Positions 18,946 to 28,330 are shown, counted from the first letter of the stretch. The stretch: 64,000 nt of DNA from Bifidobacterium parmae (GCF_002860365.1 NZ_NMWT01000028.1:1-64000), one strand, 5' to 3'. Numbers and translations are program-made. Notes: generated from the letters alone by a model not told the origin.

Positions 18946-20268
18946 ATGCGTTCTGCGGACTTCCGACGCCTAGGGCTGCTCGTCGCGGCGACGCTCGTCC
19001 TGGGCGCGCTGATCGGCGCGGGGGCTGGGCTGCTCACGCTGCTGCTGTACGGCGTCGAGCACGTGATGCTCGGCTACGTGGAGAGCGGCGCCGCGCCCGG
19101 GCCGTTCCACGTGCCGGCCGTGCGCCGCGCGGTCTCCGTGACCGTGGGCCTGTCCGTCGCCGCGCTGGTCTGGTGGCTGCTGCGCACGAAGACCACGAAG
19201 GTGCCGTCCGTCAAGAAGGCGGTCGCGGGGGAGCGGATGCCCTGGTGGCAGACCATCGTGCACGTCGTGCTTCAGATCTTCATCGTCGGCTCCGGCGCGT
19301 CCATCGGCCGCGAGGTCGCGCCGCGCGAACTCGGCGCGATGCTCGCCCAGCGATTCTGCGACCTGTTCCATATCGGCGGGGAGGGAAGCGGCGAGGCGGG
19401 ACTCGCCGACCGGCGCATGATCGTCGCCGTGGCCGCCGGAGCCGGTCTCGGCGGCGTCTACGACGCGCCGCTCGCCGGCATGTTCTTCGCCGTCGAGATC
19501 CTGCTCGCCGACGTGACGATCGAGAAGGTCGGATTCGCGTTGGGCATGTCCGCGACGGCCGCCTACGTCGCCTCGCTCGTCAAAGGCCGCCACACGTTCT
19601 ACGCCGTGGCCGGCATGACCGCCGACTACACGCCGAGCCTCATGCTGTTCGCCTTGCTGTGCGGCGCCGCTTGCGGCGCGGCCGGCGCATTGTTCCGCAA
19701 GGGTTCCTCGTGGGCGACCGCGCACCAGCCGAAGGGCGCGGCGCTGCTGTGGCAGATGCCGCTCGCGGGATTGTTCACCGGTCTCGTCGCCGTGTTCGCG
19801 CCGCAGGTGATGGGCAACGGCCGCGCCGCCGCCCAGCTCGGCTTCGACGGGCTCGACATGGGGGCTGTGGTGGCTGCGTACTCCGCGCAGACCGTACACG
19901 CCGCGCAGGTCTGGCCGCTCATCGGTCTGCTGGCGGCCACGTTCCTCGCGAAGGCCGTGACGACGCTCGCCACCATCCGCTCCGGCGCGTCCGGCGGCGT
20001 GCTCCAGCCCGGCATCGCGCTCGGCGCCACGTTGGGCGCGACGCTCGGCATCCTCTGGTCGTTCACATTCCCCGGTGACCCGGTCGGCGTGTGCGCGCTC
20101 ATCGGCGCGGCCGCGTTGCTCTCCGCATCCCAACAGGCCCCGCTCATGGCCATGTGCCTCGTCATGGAGCTCGCCGAAGCCCCCATCGCCCTCTTCGTGC
20201 CGGTCGGATTGGCCGTCGCCGCCTCCGCGCTCACGTCGAAGCGCGTGCTCGACGCGTGGAAACGGTGA
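18946..20268 (+). CDS. ClC family chloride channel/transporter
   Basis: A 440-residue membrane protein with about 10-11 hydrophobic helices. ClC filter motifs are recognisable in altered form: GSGASIGREVAPRE (where GSGIP/GREGP usually stand), GAGLGGVYDAPLAGMFFAVEILL, and GASGGVLQPGIALGA. The usual gating Glu position reads REVAP, a form seen in several actinobacterial ClC proteins. It probably moves chloride or fluoride across the plasma membrane. The start at 18946 lies 7 bp after AAGGAG; an earlier ATG at 18901 is inside the terminator stem. Confidence 0.88.
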   Translation: MRSADFRRLGLLVAATLVLGALIGAGAGLLTLLLYGVEHVMLGYVESGAAPGPFHVPAVRRAVSVTVGLSVAALVWWLLRTKTTKVPSVKKAVAGERMPWWQTIVHVVLQIFIVGSGASIGREVAPRELGAMLAQRFCDLFHIGGEGSGEAGLADRRMIVAVAAGAGLGGVYDAPLAGMFFAVEILLADVTIEKVGFALGMSATAAYVASLVKGRHTFYAVAGMTADYTPSLMLFALLCGAACGAAGALFRKGSSWATAHQPKGAALLWQMPLAGLFTGLVAVFAPQVMGNGRAAAQLGFDGLDMGAVVAAYSAQTVHAAQVWPLIGLLAATFLAKAVTTLATIRSGASGGVLQPGIALGATLGATLGILWSFTFPGDPVGVCALIGAAALLSASQQAPLMAMCLVMELAEAPIALFVPVGLAVAASALTSKRVLDAWKR

Positions 20269-20389
20269 GCGGTTCGTCCGGCCGGCCAGTCCAACCAGCG
20301 CGCATCCCGTCATCCGGCTCCGCGCGTGTACGCGTCGAGCCGAAAGCGGGCGCAAATGCGCCGCGCCGTCGCTTGAAGGCGGTAGGCTT

Positions 20390-20412
20390 GAATACTGTTT
20401 ATGACAGTATTC
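20390..20412. promoter_or_regulatory. Perfect 9-bp inverted repeat at the clpP operon start
   Basis: GAATACTGT (20390-20398) and ACAGTATTC (20404-20412) flank TTATG. The dyad covers the first possible start codon (20401), which implies an operator at or near the transcription start and supports the downstream GTG as the true start. It does not resemble the ClgR motif I would expect for actinobacterial clp genes. Confidence 0.6.
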
Positions 20413-20427
20413 GAAATGGAGAATAAG

Positions 20428-21042
20428 GTGAGCAACACTCTTGCAACCCTCCCGGTCATGGCCGACGACGCACCGGCCGCCGGATTCGCCGACCCGATCT
20501 TCAACAGGCTCCTCAAGGACCGCATCATCTGGATGGGTGAAGAGGTCAAGGACGACATGGCCAACCGCATCTGCGCGCAGATGCTCATGCTGGCCGCCGA
20601 GGACCCGAAGAAGGACATCTGGCTGTACATCAACTCGCCGGGCGGCTCCATCACCGCCGGTATGGCCATCTACGACACGATGCAGCTCATCGAGCCGGAC
20701 GTGGCGACCGTCGGCCTCGGCATGTGCGCCTCGATGGGTCAGTTCCTGCTGAGCTCCGGCACGAAGGGCAAGCGCTTCCTGACGTCGCACGCCCGCGTGC
20801 TCATGCACCAGCCGTCCGGCGGCATCGGCGGCACCACCACCGACGTGCGCATCAACGCCGAGCTCATCATGGACATGAAGAAGACCATGAGCGAGCTGAC
20901 CGCCGAGCAGACCGGCCACACGGTCGAGGAGATCTACCGCGACAACGAGTACGACCACTGGTTCACCGCCACCGAGGCGCTGGAGTACGGTTTCGTGGAC
21001 AAGATCATCACCACGCACGATTCGATGACGAAGGGAGAGTGA
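20428..21042 (+). CDS. clpP1: ATP-dependent Clp protease proteolytic subunit (first copy)
   Basis: About 204 residues of a ClpP serine peptidase. The nucleophile is Ser102 in [11 protein letters not shown] and the His is His127 in LMHQPSGG, with [24 protein letters not shown] supplying the Asp region. Start choice: ATG at 20401 and 20416 and GTG at 20428 are all in frame; GTG has GGAG six bases upstream, while 20401 lies inside an inverted repeat, so GTG is preferred. Five bases separate it from the second clpP. Actinobacteria usually need both subunits for an active mixed tetradecamer. Confidence 0.94.
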   Translation: MSNTLATLPVMADDAPAAGFADPIFNRLLKDRIIWMGEEVKDDMANRICAQMLMLAAEDPKKDIWLYINSPGGSITAGMAIYDTMQLIEPDVATVGLGMCASMGQFLLSSGTKGKRFLTSHARVLMHQPSGGIGGTTTDVRINAELIMDMKKTMSELTAEQTGHTVEEIYRDNEYDHWFTATEALEYGFVDKIITTHDSMTKGE

Positions 21043-21047
21043 ACAGC

Positions 21048-21749
21048 ATGGCATCCGAGGAAGCGAAGTTCGCCGCCCGCGCCGACCGTCTGGCCGGCCC
21101 CGCCGGCGTCGTCGGCTTCATGCCGGCCGCGCGCCGCGACGCCGCGTTCGCGCCGCAGAACCGATACATCCTGCCGCAGTTCGAGGAGAAGACCCCGTAC
21201 GGCTTCAAGAGGCAGGACCCGTACACGCGCCTGTTCGAGGACCGCATCATCTTCATGGGCGTGCAGGTGGACGACACCTCCGCCGACGACATCATGGCGC
21301 AGCTGCTCGTGCTCGAATCGCAGGATCCGAACCGCGACGTGATGATGTACATCAACTCGCCCGGCGGTTCGATGACCGCCATGACCGCCATCTACGACAC
21401 GATGCAGTACATCAAGCCGGACGTGCAGACCGTGTGCCTCGGCCAGGCCGCCTCCGCCGCCGCGATCCTGCTCGCCGCCGGCACCAAGGGCAAGCGTCTC
21501 ATGCTGCCGAACGCGCGCGTGCTCATCCACCAGCCGGCCATCGACCAGGGCTTCGGCAAGGCCACGGAGATCGAGATCCAGGCGCGTGAGATGCTGCGCA
21601 TGCGCGAATGGCTTGAGAAGACGCTCGCCAAGCACACCGGCCAGTCCCAGGAGAAGATCGCCAAGGATATCGAGGTCGACACGTTCCTCACGGCCGCCGA
21701 GGCCAAGGACTACGGCATCGTCGACGAGGTGCTCGAACACCGCCAGTAG
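21048..21749 (+). CDS. clpP2: ATP-dependent Clp protease proteolytic subunit (second copy)
   Basis: A 233-residue ClpP. Catalytic Ser136 is in GQAASAAAILLAAG and His161 in LIHQPA. The longer N-terminus (about 40 residues before YTRLFEDRIIFMG) is a propeptide-like extension. The start at 21048 follows AGGGAGAG; a GTG at 21039 overlaps the clpP1 stop. With clpP1 and the nearby clpX it supplies the complete ClpXP protease. Confidence 0.95.
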   Translation: MASEEAKFAARADRLAGPAGVVGFMPAARRDAAFAPQNRYILPQFEEKTPYGFKRQDPYTRLFEDRIIFMGVQVDDTSADDIMAQLLVLESQDPNRDVMMYINSPGGSMTAMTAIYDTMQYIKPDVQTVCLGQAASAAAILLAAGTKGKRLMLPNARVLIHQPAIDQGFGKATEIEIQAREMLRMREWLEKTLAKHTGQSQEKIAKDIEVDTFLTAAEAKDYGIVDEVLEHRQ

Positions 21750-21758
21750 GCGTGGCGC

Positions 21759-21803
21759 GCTCCCTTTCCCGCCATACGGGAAAGGGAGCCTTTTGTTTGT
21801 TTT
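21759..21803. terminator. Intrinsic terminator between clpP2 and clpX
   Basis: A 13-bp perfect stem (21759-21771 with 21777-21789) and five-base loop, followed by CTTTTGTTTGTTTT. It splits clpX from the clpP pair, so clpX probably has its own promoter or is reached by read-through. Confidence 0.93.
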
Positions 21804-21854
21804 CCGGCGAAAAAGGACGGGCGGAACCCGCGCCGACACAGTGAAGGAGATGCG

Positions 21855-23219
<1,365 letters not shown>

Positions 23220-23290
23220 TGCGACACGCCGACCTTGCGAATCTGCGGACGATGGGTAATATATGTCGAGTTGCCTGAGCAAGACAACAT

Positions 23291-23367
23291 GCGCGAGTAG
23301 CCCAGCGGATTAGAGCAGCTGACTACGGATCAGCAGGTCGCAGGTTCGAATCCTGTCTCGCGCACCA
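23291..23367 (+). tRNA. tRNA-Arg (ACG), copy 1
   Basis: Cloverleaf with acceptor stem GCGCGAG/CTCGCGC, anticodon loop CTACGGA (anticodon ACG, reading CGN after wobble deamination) and T-arm GGTTCGAATCC. The 3' CCA is encoded. First of four tandem copies. Confidence 0.97.
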
Positions 23368-23399
23368 CCTCGGACCGCACGAGGTAAACCAGGCGGTAT

Positions 23400-23473
23400 G
23401 CGCGAGTAGCCCAGCGGATTAGAGCAGCTGACTACGGATCAGCAGGTCGCAGGTTCGAATCCTGTCTCGCGCA
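23400..23473 (+). tRNA. tRNA-Arg (ACG), copy 2
   Basis: Identical in its 74 nt to copy 1 but the CCA end is not encoded (followed by CTC), so it needs CCA addition. The spacer from copy 1 has GAGGTAAACCAGGCGGTAT, almost repeated between copies 3 and 4. Confidence 0.97.
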
Positions 23474-23518
23474 CTCGTCACGGGTGATACCGTGACACGA
23501 TAACCGAAGATTCGGTAT

Positions 23519-23595
23519 GCGCCGGTAGCCCAGCGGATTAGAGCAGCTGACTACGGATCAGCAGGTCGCAGGTTCGAATCCTGTCCGGCGCACCA
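23519..23595 (+). tRNA. tRNA-Arg (ACG), copy 3, acceptor variant
   Basis: The body is identical to the other copies, but the acceptor stem is GCGCCGG/CCGGCGC: two changes on the 5' side matched by two on the 3' side, keeping full pairing. CCA is encoded. Confidence 0.97.
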
Positions 23596-23627
23596 CCTCG
23601 GACCGCACGAGGTAAACCAGGTGGTAT

Positions 23628-23701
23628 GCGCGAGTAGCCCAGCGGATTAGAGCAGCTGACTACGGATCAGCAGGTCGCAGGTTCGAATCCTGTCTCGCGC
23701 A
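23628..23701 (+). tRNA. tRNA-Arg (ACG), copy 4
   Basis: Same sequence as copies 1 and 2, with no encoded CCA. Followed at once by an intrinsic terminator, so the four copies probably form one transcript. Confidence 0.97.
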
Positions 23702-23705
23702 CGAT

Positions 23706-23738
23706 AAAGCCCCTTTCACGTATGTGACAGGGGCTTTT
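23706..23738. terminator. Intrinsic terminator after the tRNA cluster
   Basis: AAAGCCCCT pairs with AGGGGCTTT around an inner TTCAC/GTGA pairing, followed by a short T run. Confidence 0.88.
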
Positions 23739-23776
23739 CCAATATCAGCATCAGGCATCGGCACAGGGGAGGACGA

Positions 23777-25060
23777 ATGACGAACGGCAACGATACACGC
23801 CGCAGGGGAGTGTGGGGCACGATCCGCCACGTTGCCGCGTCCGACCGCCTCGCCGGACTTATCATGCTCTCCTTCGCGTTCCTCGGCCTCATCCTCGCGA
23901 ACCTACCGGCCACCGCCCATATGTTCGAAACCATCGCCGAAACGCACATCGCCGTGCCGCGCACCAACCTCGACCTGCCGGTCGGGCATTGGGCGCAGGA
24001 CGGTCTGCTCACCATCTTCTTCCTCACCGTCGGTCTCGACTTGAAGCAGGAGCTCACCACCGGCTCGCTCGCCAATCCGAAGGCCGCCGCCGTGCCGATG
24101 CTATGCGCCGTGGGCGGCATGGTCACGCCTCCCATCCTGTTCACGGCCGTCACCGCGCTGCTCGCGCAATACGGTCCCGGACCGGCCGGTTCCCTCGTAC
24201 TCACCACCACCGGCAGCGAGATCCCGTTCGCCGAGATGGCGCGCGGCTGGGCCGTACCCACCGCCACCGACATCGCGTTCTCGCTCGCCGTGCTCGCCAT
24301 CTTCGCGCGTGCGTTGCCCGGCGCGATCCGCGCGTTCCTTATGACGCTCGCCACCGTCGACGACCTGCTCGCCATCATCCTCATCGCCGTGTTCTTCTCC
24401 GCGCTCAACGCATGGTACTGGTTCATCGGCATCGCCGCATGCGCCGTCGTCTGGTACGTGCTCGTGCGCATGAGGCGCGTGCCGTGGCCGCTCGTCGCCG
24501 TCGTCGGCATCCTCGCCTGGGTGATGATGTTCGAGGCGGGCGTGCACCCGACGCTCGCCGGCGTGCTCGTCGGCCTGCTCACCCCCGCGCGTGAGGTGCA
24601 CGGCGAATCGACGCCCCGCGCCGACCGGTACGCGGGCAAACTCCAGCCGTTCTCCGCGCTGCTTGCCCTGCCCGTGTTCGCCCTGTTCGCCACCGGCGTG
24701 CACTTCGAATCGCTCACGCCCGCGCTCATGCTCTCGCCGATCGTCATCGCGCTGATCGTCGCGCTCGTCGTCGGCAAGCCGCTCGGCATCATGGCCACCG
24801 CATGGCTGTCCACGCACCTGTTCGGCCTGAAGATGGCGAAGGGGCTGCGCGTGCGCGACATGTTCCCCGCCGCATGCGCGTGCGGCATCGGCTTCACCGT
24901 CGCGTTCTTCATCGCCTCCCTCGCCTACGACAATCCGGAACTGTCCGCCGAGGCGCGCTTCGGCGTGCTCGTCGGCTCGCTCATCGCCGCCGCGATCTCC
25001 GGCGTGCTGCTGAGCCGCCAGTCGAAACGCTACGAACGCGAGGCTGCGTCGCGCGTCTGA
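23777..25060 (+). CDS. nhaA: Na+/H+ antiporter NhaA
   Basis: A 427-residue NhaA-family antiporter with about 12 hydrophobic helices. Family signatures include DGLLTIFFLTVGLDLKQEL, RGWAVPTATDIAFSLAVLAIF and LATVDDLLAIILIAVFFS, the last two holding the paired aspartates used for ion binding. It expels Na+ in exchange for protons at the plasma membrane, supporting pH and salt homeostasis. GGGGAGGACGA precedes the start. Confidence 0.95.
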   Translation: MTNGNDTRRRGVWGTIRHVAASDRLAGLIMLSFAFLGLILANLPATAHMFETIAETHIAVPRTNLDLPVGHWAQDGLLTIFFLTVGLDLKQELTTGSLANPKAAAVPMLCAVGGMVTPPILFTAVTALLAQYGPGPAGSLVLTTTGSEIPFAEMARGWAVPTATDIAFSLAVLAIFARALPGAIRAFLMTLATVDDLLAIILIAVFFSALNAWYWFIGIAACAVVWYVLVRMRRVPWPLVAVVGILAWVMMFEAGVHPTLAGVLVGLLTPAREVHGESTPRADRYAGKLQPFSALLALPVFALFATGVHFESLTPALMLSPIVIALIVALVVGKPLGIMATAWLSTHLFGLKMAKGLRVRDMFPAACACGIGFTVAFFIASLAYDNPELSAEARFGVLVGSLIAAAISGVLLSRQSKRYEREAASRV

Positions 25061-25092
25061 CATGCGGCCGTCGCGCGTTAGAATCATGCGGT

Positions 25093-25860
25093 ATGAGCAA
25101 TGACAACGACGCGGACGCGCCTCTCGGACAGACCTATCATCGCGGGCCGATCATCATGCGCGGGGACATGATTCCCGCCGACAACACCACCGCCAACCTG
25201 CTGCGCCCTGACGACGGCACCGGCTGGCTGCACATGGACCCGTGGCGCGTGCTGCGCATCCAATCCGAATTCGTCGACGGTTTCGGCGCGCTGGCCGAGC
25301 TGGGGCCCGCGGTCGCCGTGTTCGGCTCCGCGCGCACGCGTTCCGACGACCCCGCCTACGAGGCGGCGCGGCGCATGGGGGAGCGGCTCGCGAAGGCGGG
25401 CGTCGCCGTGATCACCGGGGGAGGACCCGGCATCATGGAGGCGGCGAACAAGGGAGCCGCGCTGGCCGGCGGCAAATCCGTGGGACTCGGCATCGAACTG
25501 CCCCACGAGCAGGGCATCAACGACTACGTGAACCTCGGCATGAGCTTCCGCTACTTCTTCGTGAGGAAACTCATGTTCGTGAAATACTCGTCCGGCATCA
25601 TCGTCTGCCCGGGCGGGTTCGGCACGCTTGACGAGATGTTCGAGGTACTCACACTGGTGCAGACGCACAAGGTGGATGGCATGCCGGTCGTCCTCTACGA
25701 CAGGGCCTACTGGCAGGGCCTGTTCGATTGGCTGGAGGGACCGGTGAAGGAGCACGGCATGATCTCCGGCGTCGACCCGCGTCTGGTGACGATCACCGAC
25801 GACCCCGACGAGGCCGTGCGCGTGGCCGCCGGCGCGATTCCCGGCGTCACGATCGGCTGA
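25093..25860 (+). CDS. LOG family protein (cytokinin riboside 5'-monophosphate phosphoribohydrolase-like)
   Basis: A 255-residue Rossmann-fold protein of the LOG/TIGR00730 family. GSARTRSDD begins the nucleotide-binding core at about residue 78, GGGPGIMEAANKGA follows, and the family motif PGGFGTLDEMFE starts at Pro173. Plant and bacterial LOG enzymes release the base from nucleoside monophosphates; the bacterial role is often purine salvage or unknown. About 65 N-terminal residues precede the core (HRGPIIMRGDMIPADNTTANLL), typical of the actinobacterial long form. Confidence 0.87.
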   Translation: MSNDNDADAPLGQTYHRGPIIMRGDMIPADNTTANLLRPDDGTGWLHMDPWRVLRIQSEFVDGFGALAELGPAVAVFGSARTRSDDPAYEAARRMGERLAKAGVAVITGGGPGIMEAANKGAALAGGKSVGLGIELPHEQGINDYVNLGMSFRYFFVRKLMFVKYSSGIIVCPGGFGTLDEMFEVLTLVQTHKVDGMPVVLYDRAYWQGLFDWLEGPVKEHGMISGVDPRLVTITDDPDEAVRVAAGAIPGVTIG

Positions 25861-25924
25861 GTCCGAAGGGTGCCTGTCTCATTGGGAGATGCGCGTCACG
25901 GTTCGGATGCAACGAACGAATCGG

Positions 25925-26128
25925 TGCCGGACAACACGCATATCCGGACTAAACGTGTTGTCCGGCATGATTCCTTGCCGGACAACACGGAAACCCGACT
26001 GTTTGGCGTTACCCGGCATGAATGTCCGCCGGACAACCCGTTTCCACTGCGATATGTGGTTACGCGGCGTGGAATCCTGCCGGCTATCACGCGCGGCGCG
26101 AATTTCCGCTTTGCCCGGCATGAAGCAA
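25925..26128. repeat. Four-copy 51-bp tandem repeat containing a dyad
   Basis: TGCCGG starts recur at 25925, 25976, 26027 (as CGCCGG) and 26078, an exact 51-bp period; the reverse element CCGGCATGA recurs with the same period (25962, 26013, 26064, 26115). In unit 1 TGCCGGACAACACG (25925-25938) and CGTGTTGTCCGGCA (25954-25967) are exact inverse copies; later units are degenerate. It fills most of the gene-free stretch 25861-26241. No convincing gene is seen there. Confidence 0.88.
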
Positions 26129-26241
26129 GAAGCATGCGAGGCGCGGAATAACGTCGGCAAGGGCAACTGCCCAGAGGTGCTTTGATGCCTCCTCGACTGA
26201 GGACAGCAAAATACTATATCGGTAAGCCGATGCAGAATAGG

Positions 26242-26333
26242 TTAATGACGAGTGCGGTTATCTCCGCCATGGCATTGGTCGCCGCATCTGTGTCCTCCGC
26301 TGATTGGTGGGACGATGATTCGACTGCCGTAGC
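26242..26333 (-). pseudogene. Orphan 3' end of a paralogue of the 27272-28264 membrane protein
   Basis: On the minus strand this encodes IIVPPISGGHRCGDQCHG and stops at 26242, closely matching the C-terminus ATIAPPISGGHGCSSNCG of the neighbouring gene. Over 42 aligned bases (26281-26322 against 27311-27352) 33 are identical. There is no upstream coding sequence; the toxin gene lies there instead. It is best read as the remaining tail of a duplicated gene interrupted by the toxin-antitoxin pair. Confidence 0.68.
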
Positions 26334-26345
26334 AGGCGGTTCGGT

Positions 26346-26678
26346 TCAGATGTCGTGGCTTCGTCGTCTTTTGTCCGCGATCCGGTACACTTCGTCGTCT
26401 GCGCGGATGCCGACCACGATGATGAGCATGCGGCTGTCGGTGCGAATCGGCTTGTAGACGACGCGTACGCCGATGTTCCTGAACTTGATTTTGCATAGTC
26501 CGGCGAGCTTCGTCTTGTTGCCGTTGCGCAACGGCTTCCCGTACCCGCCCTCGGTCGTGGGAAGCGGATTCTCGGCGACCTTCCGCAATCCTTTGATGAC
26601 CTGGGCTTGAATCGAGGCGTCGAACTTGCTGAAATCATGTTCCGCTTCGGGAAGCCACTCCCGTTCCCATGCGGTCAC
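26346..26678 (-). CDS. RelE/ParE-family toxin
   Basis: A 110-residue basic protein of the RelE/ParE superfamily (WEREWLPEAEHDFSKFDASIQAQVIKGLRKVAENP, then YGKPLRNGNKTKLAGLCKIKFRNIGVRVVYKPI and an IIVVGIRADDEVYRIADKRR end). RelE members cut ribosome-bound mRNA and ParE members poison gyrase; which applies is not clear. Its ATG overlaps the antitoxin stop by four bases, so the pair is translationally coupled. Confidence 0.9.
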   Translation of the reverse strand: MTAWEREWLPEAEHDFSKFDASIQAQVIKGLRKVAENPLPTTEGGYGKPLRNGNKTKLAGLCKIKFRNIGVRVVYKPIRTDSRMLIIVVGIRADDEVYRIADKRRRSHDI

Positions 26679-26995
26679 TCGAATTCGACCTCCGGCGCGG
26701 CGGCGATGTCCGCCTCCGTGATGCCGGCGTGCCGCATGACATCATGCTCGTTGATGGTGGTCCCGTTCCAATGATCCAAACGCTCTTCGGCCATGCGGGC
26801 GTCGTCCATGTCCTCCAGGTATTCCTGAATCCGATTGTATTGGTCGATGTCAAGGATGACGGCCGTCGGCTTGTTGCGGTTGAGGACGACCACGGGGGCC
26901 TTGCGGGCGAGGAGGCATGTTTCGGTGGCCTTGCCGCGGTTGAGATCGCTGATGGAGACCGTCTGGTTGATGCGGGGCAGTGTGGAAACGCTCAT
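26675..26995 (-). CDS. Phd/YefM-family antitoxin
   Basis: A 106-residue protein with the Phd/YefM N-terminal DNA-binding fold (INQTVSISDLNRGKATETCLLARKAPVVVLNRNKPTAVILDIDQYNRIQEYLE) and an acidic toxin-binding C-terminus ending in EVEFE. It would neutralise the downstream toxin and repress the operon. Strong AAGGAGGAATCG precedes the ATG. An inverted repeat just upstream is the probable operator. Confidence 0.91.
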   Translation of the reverse strand: MSVSTLPRINQTVSISDLNRGKATETCLLARKAPVVVLNRNKPTAVILDIDQYNRIQEYLEDMDDARMAEERLDHWNGTTINEHDVMRHAGITEADIAAAPEVEFE

Positions 26996-27007
26996 CGATT
27001 CCTCCTT

Positions 27008-27029
27008 ATATCGTTGTCTATGACGATAT
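27008..27029. promoter_or_regulatory. Operator of the toxin-antitoxin operon
   Basis: ATATCGT (27008-27014) and ACGATAT (27023-27029) form a 7-bp dyad with an 8-bp spacer, starting 12 bp before the antitoxin start. Phd/YefM proteins bind such dyads for autorepression. Confidence 0.68.
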
Positions 27030-27151
27030 TAACATCATCATAGGCGCGGCAGACCTGGTTTTGTCACCATTCTCAAGGTGATTCACGCGATCGGCGGCAG
27101 ACTCTCCATTCAAATGACATGACCGGCTGGCCATATAGGAACAAATGCGAA

Positions 27152-27187
27152 GAGGGTTCTCCGACATGGACATGTCAGAGAACCCTC
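27152..27187. terminator. Hairpin downstream of the 27272-28264 gene
   Basis: GAGGGTTCTC (27152-27161) pairs with GAGAACCCTC (27178-27187), with an inner GACAT/ATGTC pairing. It lies 85 bp past the stop of the minus-strand membrane protein gene. The remainder of the 276-bp gap shows no gene. Confidence 0.75.
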
Positions 27188-27271
27188 CGAAAGAAGACCG
27201 CTAAACAGGAATCAGCGCCAAGCGAGCTCAGTGCTCGTAAATGCCGTTCCTAGGGTGGGTGAAAAGGAAAA

Positions 27272-28264
27272 TCAGTGATGATACCAACCATCATCTGTAC
27301 CACAATTACTGCTGCATCCGTGTCCGCCGCTGATCGGTGGGGCGATGGTCGCGGACGAGCCGGTGTTGCCGCCGGATGAGGTTCCTCCGCCCGTGTATCC
27401 GCCGGTGGAGCCACCGGATGACGAGTAGCCGCCCGAGTAGCCGCCCGAGTAGCCGCTGTTCGCGTATCCGCCGCCCGTGTACGAGTAGCCTCCGCCCGAA
27501 TACGATTGCGACGCCTGCGCCGCCTGCTGGGCCGCGGCAGCCTGGGCCGCCGCCTGGGCTTCGGCCTCCGCCTTCGCCCTGGCGTCCTCGTCCGCCTTCC
27601 TCTTCGCGTCGATCGAATCCGTGACCTTCCTGGACGCCGTCGCGATGGCGGTCTCGTCCTTCGCCCGGATGGCCTTCGCCAGCTCGTCGCGGGTCTTCCC
27701 GTCGGCGACCTTCCCGTCGGAGTCCTTCAACAGGGTGTTGGCCGTGTCGATGGTCTTGGCGAGCTTGGAGTCCCTGACCGCCTTGACCGCGGTTTTCAGG
27801 CTTTTCGTGTGCTTCCCGTACCAGTCGGCCTGCTTGTCGAGCTTCGCCGCGGCGGCGTCCAGGTCGGGTTTGCGGTCCGCCACGCATCCCTCATAGTCGG
27901 GCGTCTTCTCGTTGATCCGGTCGACGAGTGTGCCGATGGTCTTCGCGTCCTTCACCTGCGACGTCTTCACTTTCGCCAGACCGGCGGCCTCGCCGTCCAG
28001 CAGCGTGTTGTACCGGTTCGCCGCCACGCGCACGCGATCCGACGCCTCCGCGCACGCCGTCTTCGCGACGGCCAGCTCATGGTTGGACCAGACCGTGTAC
28101 CCGCCCAGCCCGCCGGCCACGAGCAGCACGGCCAGGCCGGCGCCGGCCAGGGGGAGCAGCCACTTCGGGCGACGCCTCCCGGTCGCGCCGATCGTGTCCG
28201 ACTGCGTGCCGTCCGGCAGCGGCACCGGCGGCAACCCGCTCACATCATGCTTGATCTCACTCAT
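27272..28264 (-). CDS. Single-pass membrane protein with helical domain and Gly/Ser/Tyr-rich tail
   Basis: A 330-residue protein of no recognised family. A short cytoplasmic N-terminus (about 33 residues) is followed by one membrane helix at about 34-56 (WLLPLAGAGLAVLLVAGGLGG). The outer part is a helical domain at about 60-235 with two cysteines (ACAEA and YEGCVADRK), ending in an Ala/Gln/Lys-rich coiled-coil-like stretch. Then comes a repetitive Gly/Ser/Tyr tail (GGYSGGYSGGYSS) and a C-terminal PPISGGHGCSSNCG motif with two further cysteines. It is probably surface exposed. A decayed paralogous 3' end lies beyond the toxin-antitoxin pair. Confidence 0.72.
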   Translation of the reverse strand: MSEIKHDVSGLPPVPLPDGTQSDTIGATGRRRPKWLLPLAGAGLAVLLVAGGLGGYTVWSNHELAVAKTACAEASDRVRVAANRYNTLLDGEAAGLAKVKTSQVKDAKTIGTLVDRINEKTPDYEGCVADRKPDLDAAAAKLDKQADWYGKHTKSLKTAVKAVRDSKLAKTIDTANTLLKDSDGKVADGKTRDELAKAIRAKDETAIATASRKVTDSIDAKRKADEDARAKAEAEAQAAAQAAAAQQAAQASQSYSGGGYSYTGGGYANSGYSGGYSGGYSSSGGSTGGYTGGGTSSGGNTGSSATIAPPISGGHGCSSNCGTDDGWYHH

Positions 28265-28310
28265 CGTTCTGTTTCTCCTATACGGTTCTCTCCGATCTCC
28301 CTACGATAAT

Positions 28311-28330
28311 CCCCGCCACAGTGGACGGGG
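28311..28330. terminator. Short hairpin beyond the O-methyltransferase gene
   Basis: CCCCG-CCA pairs with TGG-A-CGGGG within the 124-bp gap between the minus-strand membrane protein and O-methyltransferase genes. It may end the O-methyltransferase transcript. Confidence 0.5.

Noticed and set aside
25925-26128. CRISPR array
   Set aside because: Repeats are contiguous and degenerate, without unique spacers of constant length, and no cas genes are in the window; the same applies to the 21-bp arrays.
25870-26151. Open frame with a 17-residue repeat (PDNT…RH) over the 51-bp repeats
   Set aside because: The period is a multiple of three, so repeat-peptides arise on both strands; no ribosome site and the units decay without respect for codons.
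26182-26457. Plus-strand frame with a signal-like N-terminus antisense to the toxin
   Set aside because: It lies over the toxin gene and the decayed 3' end; apparent hydrophobicity comes from the opposite strand's coding pattern.
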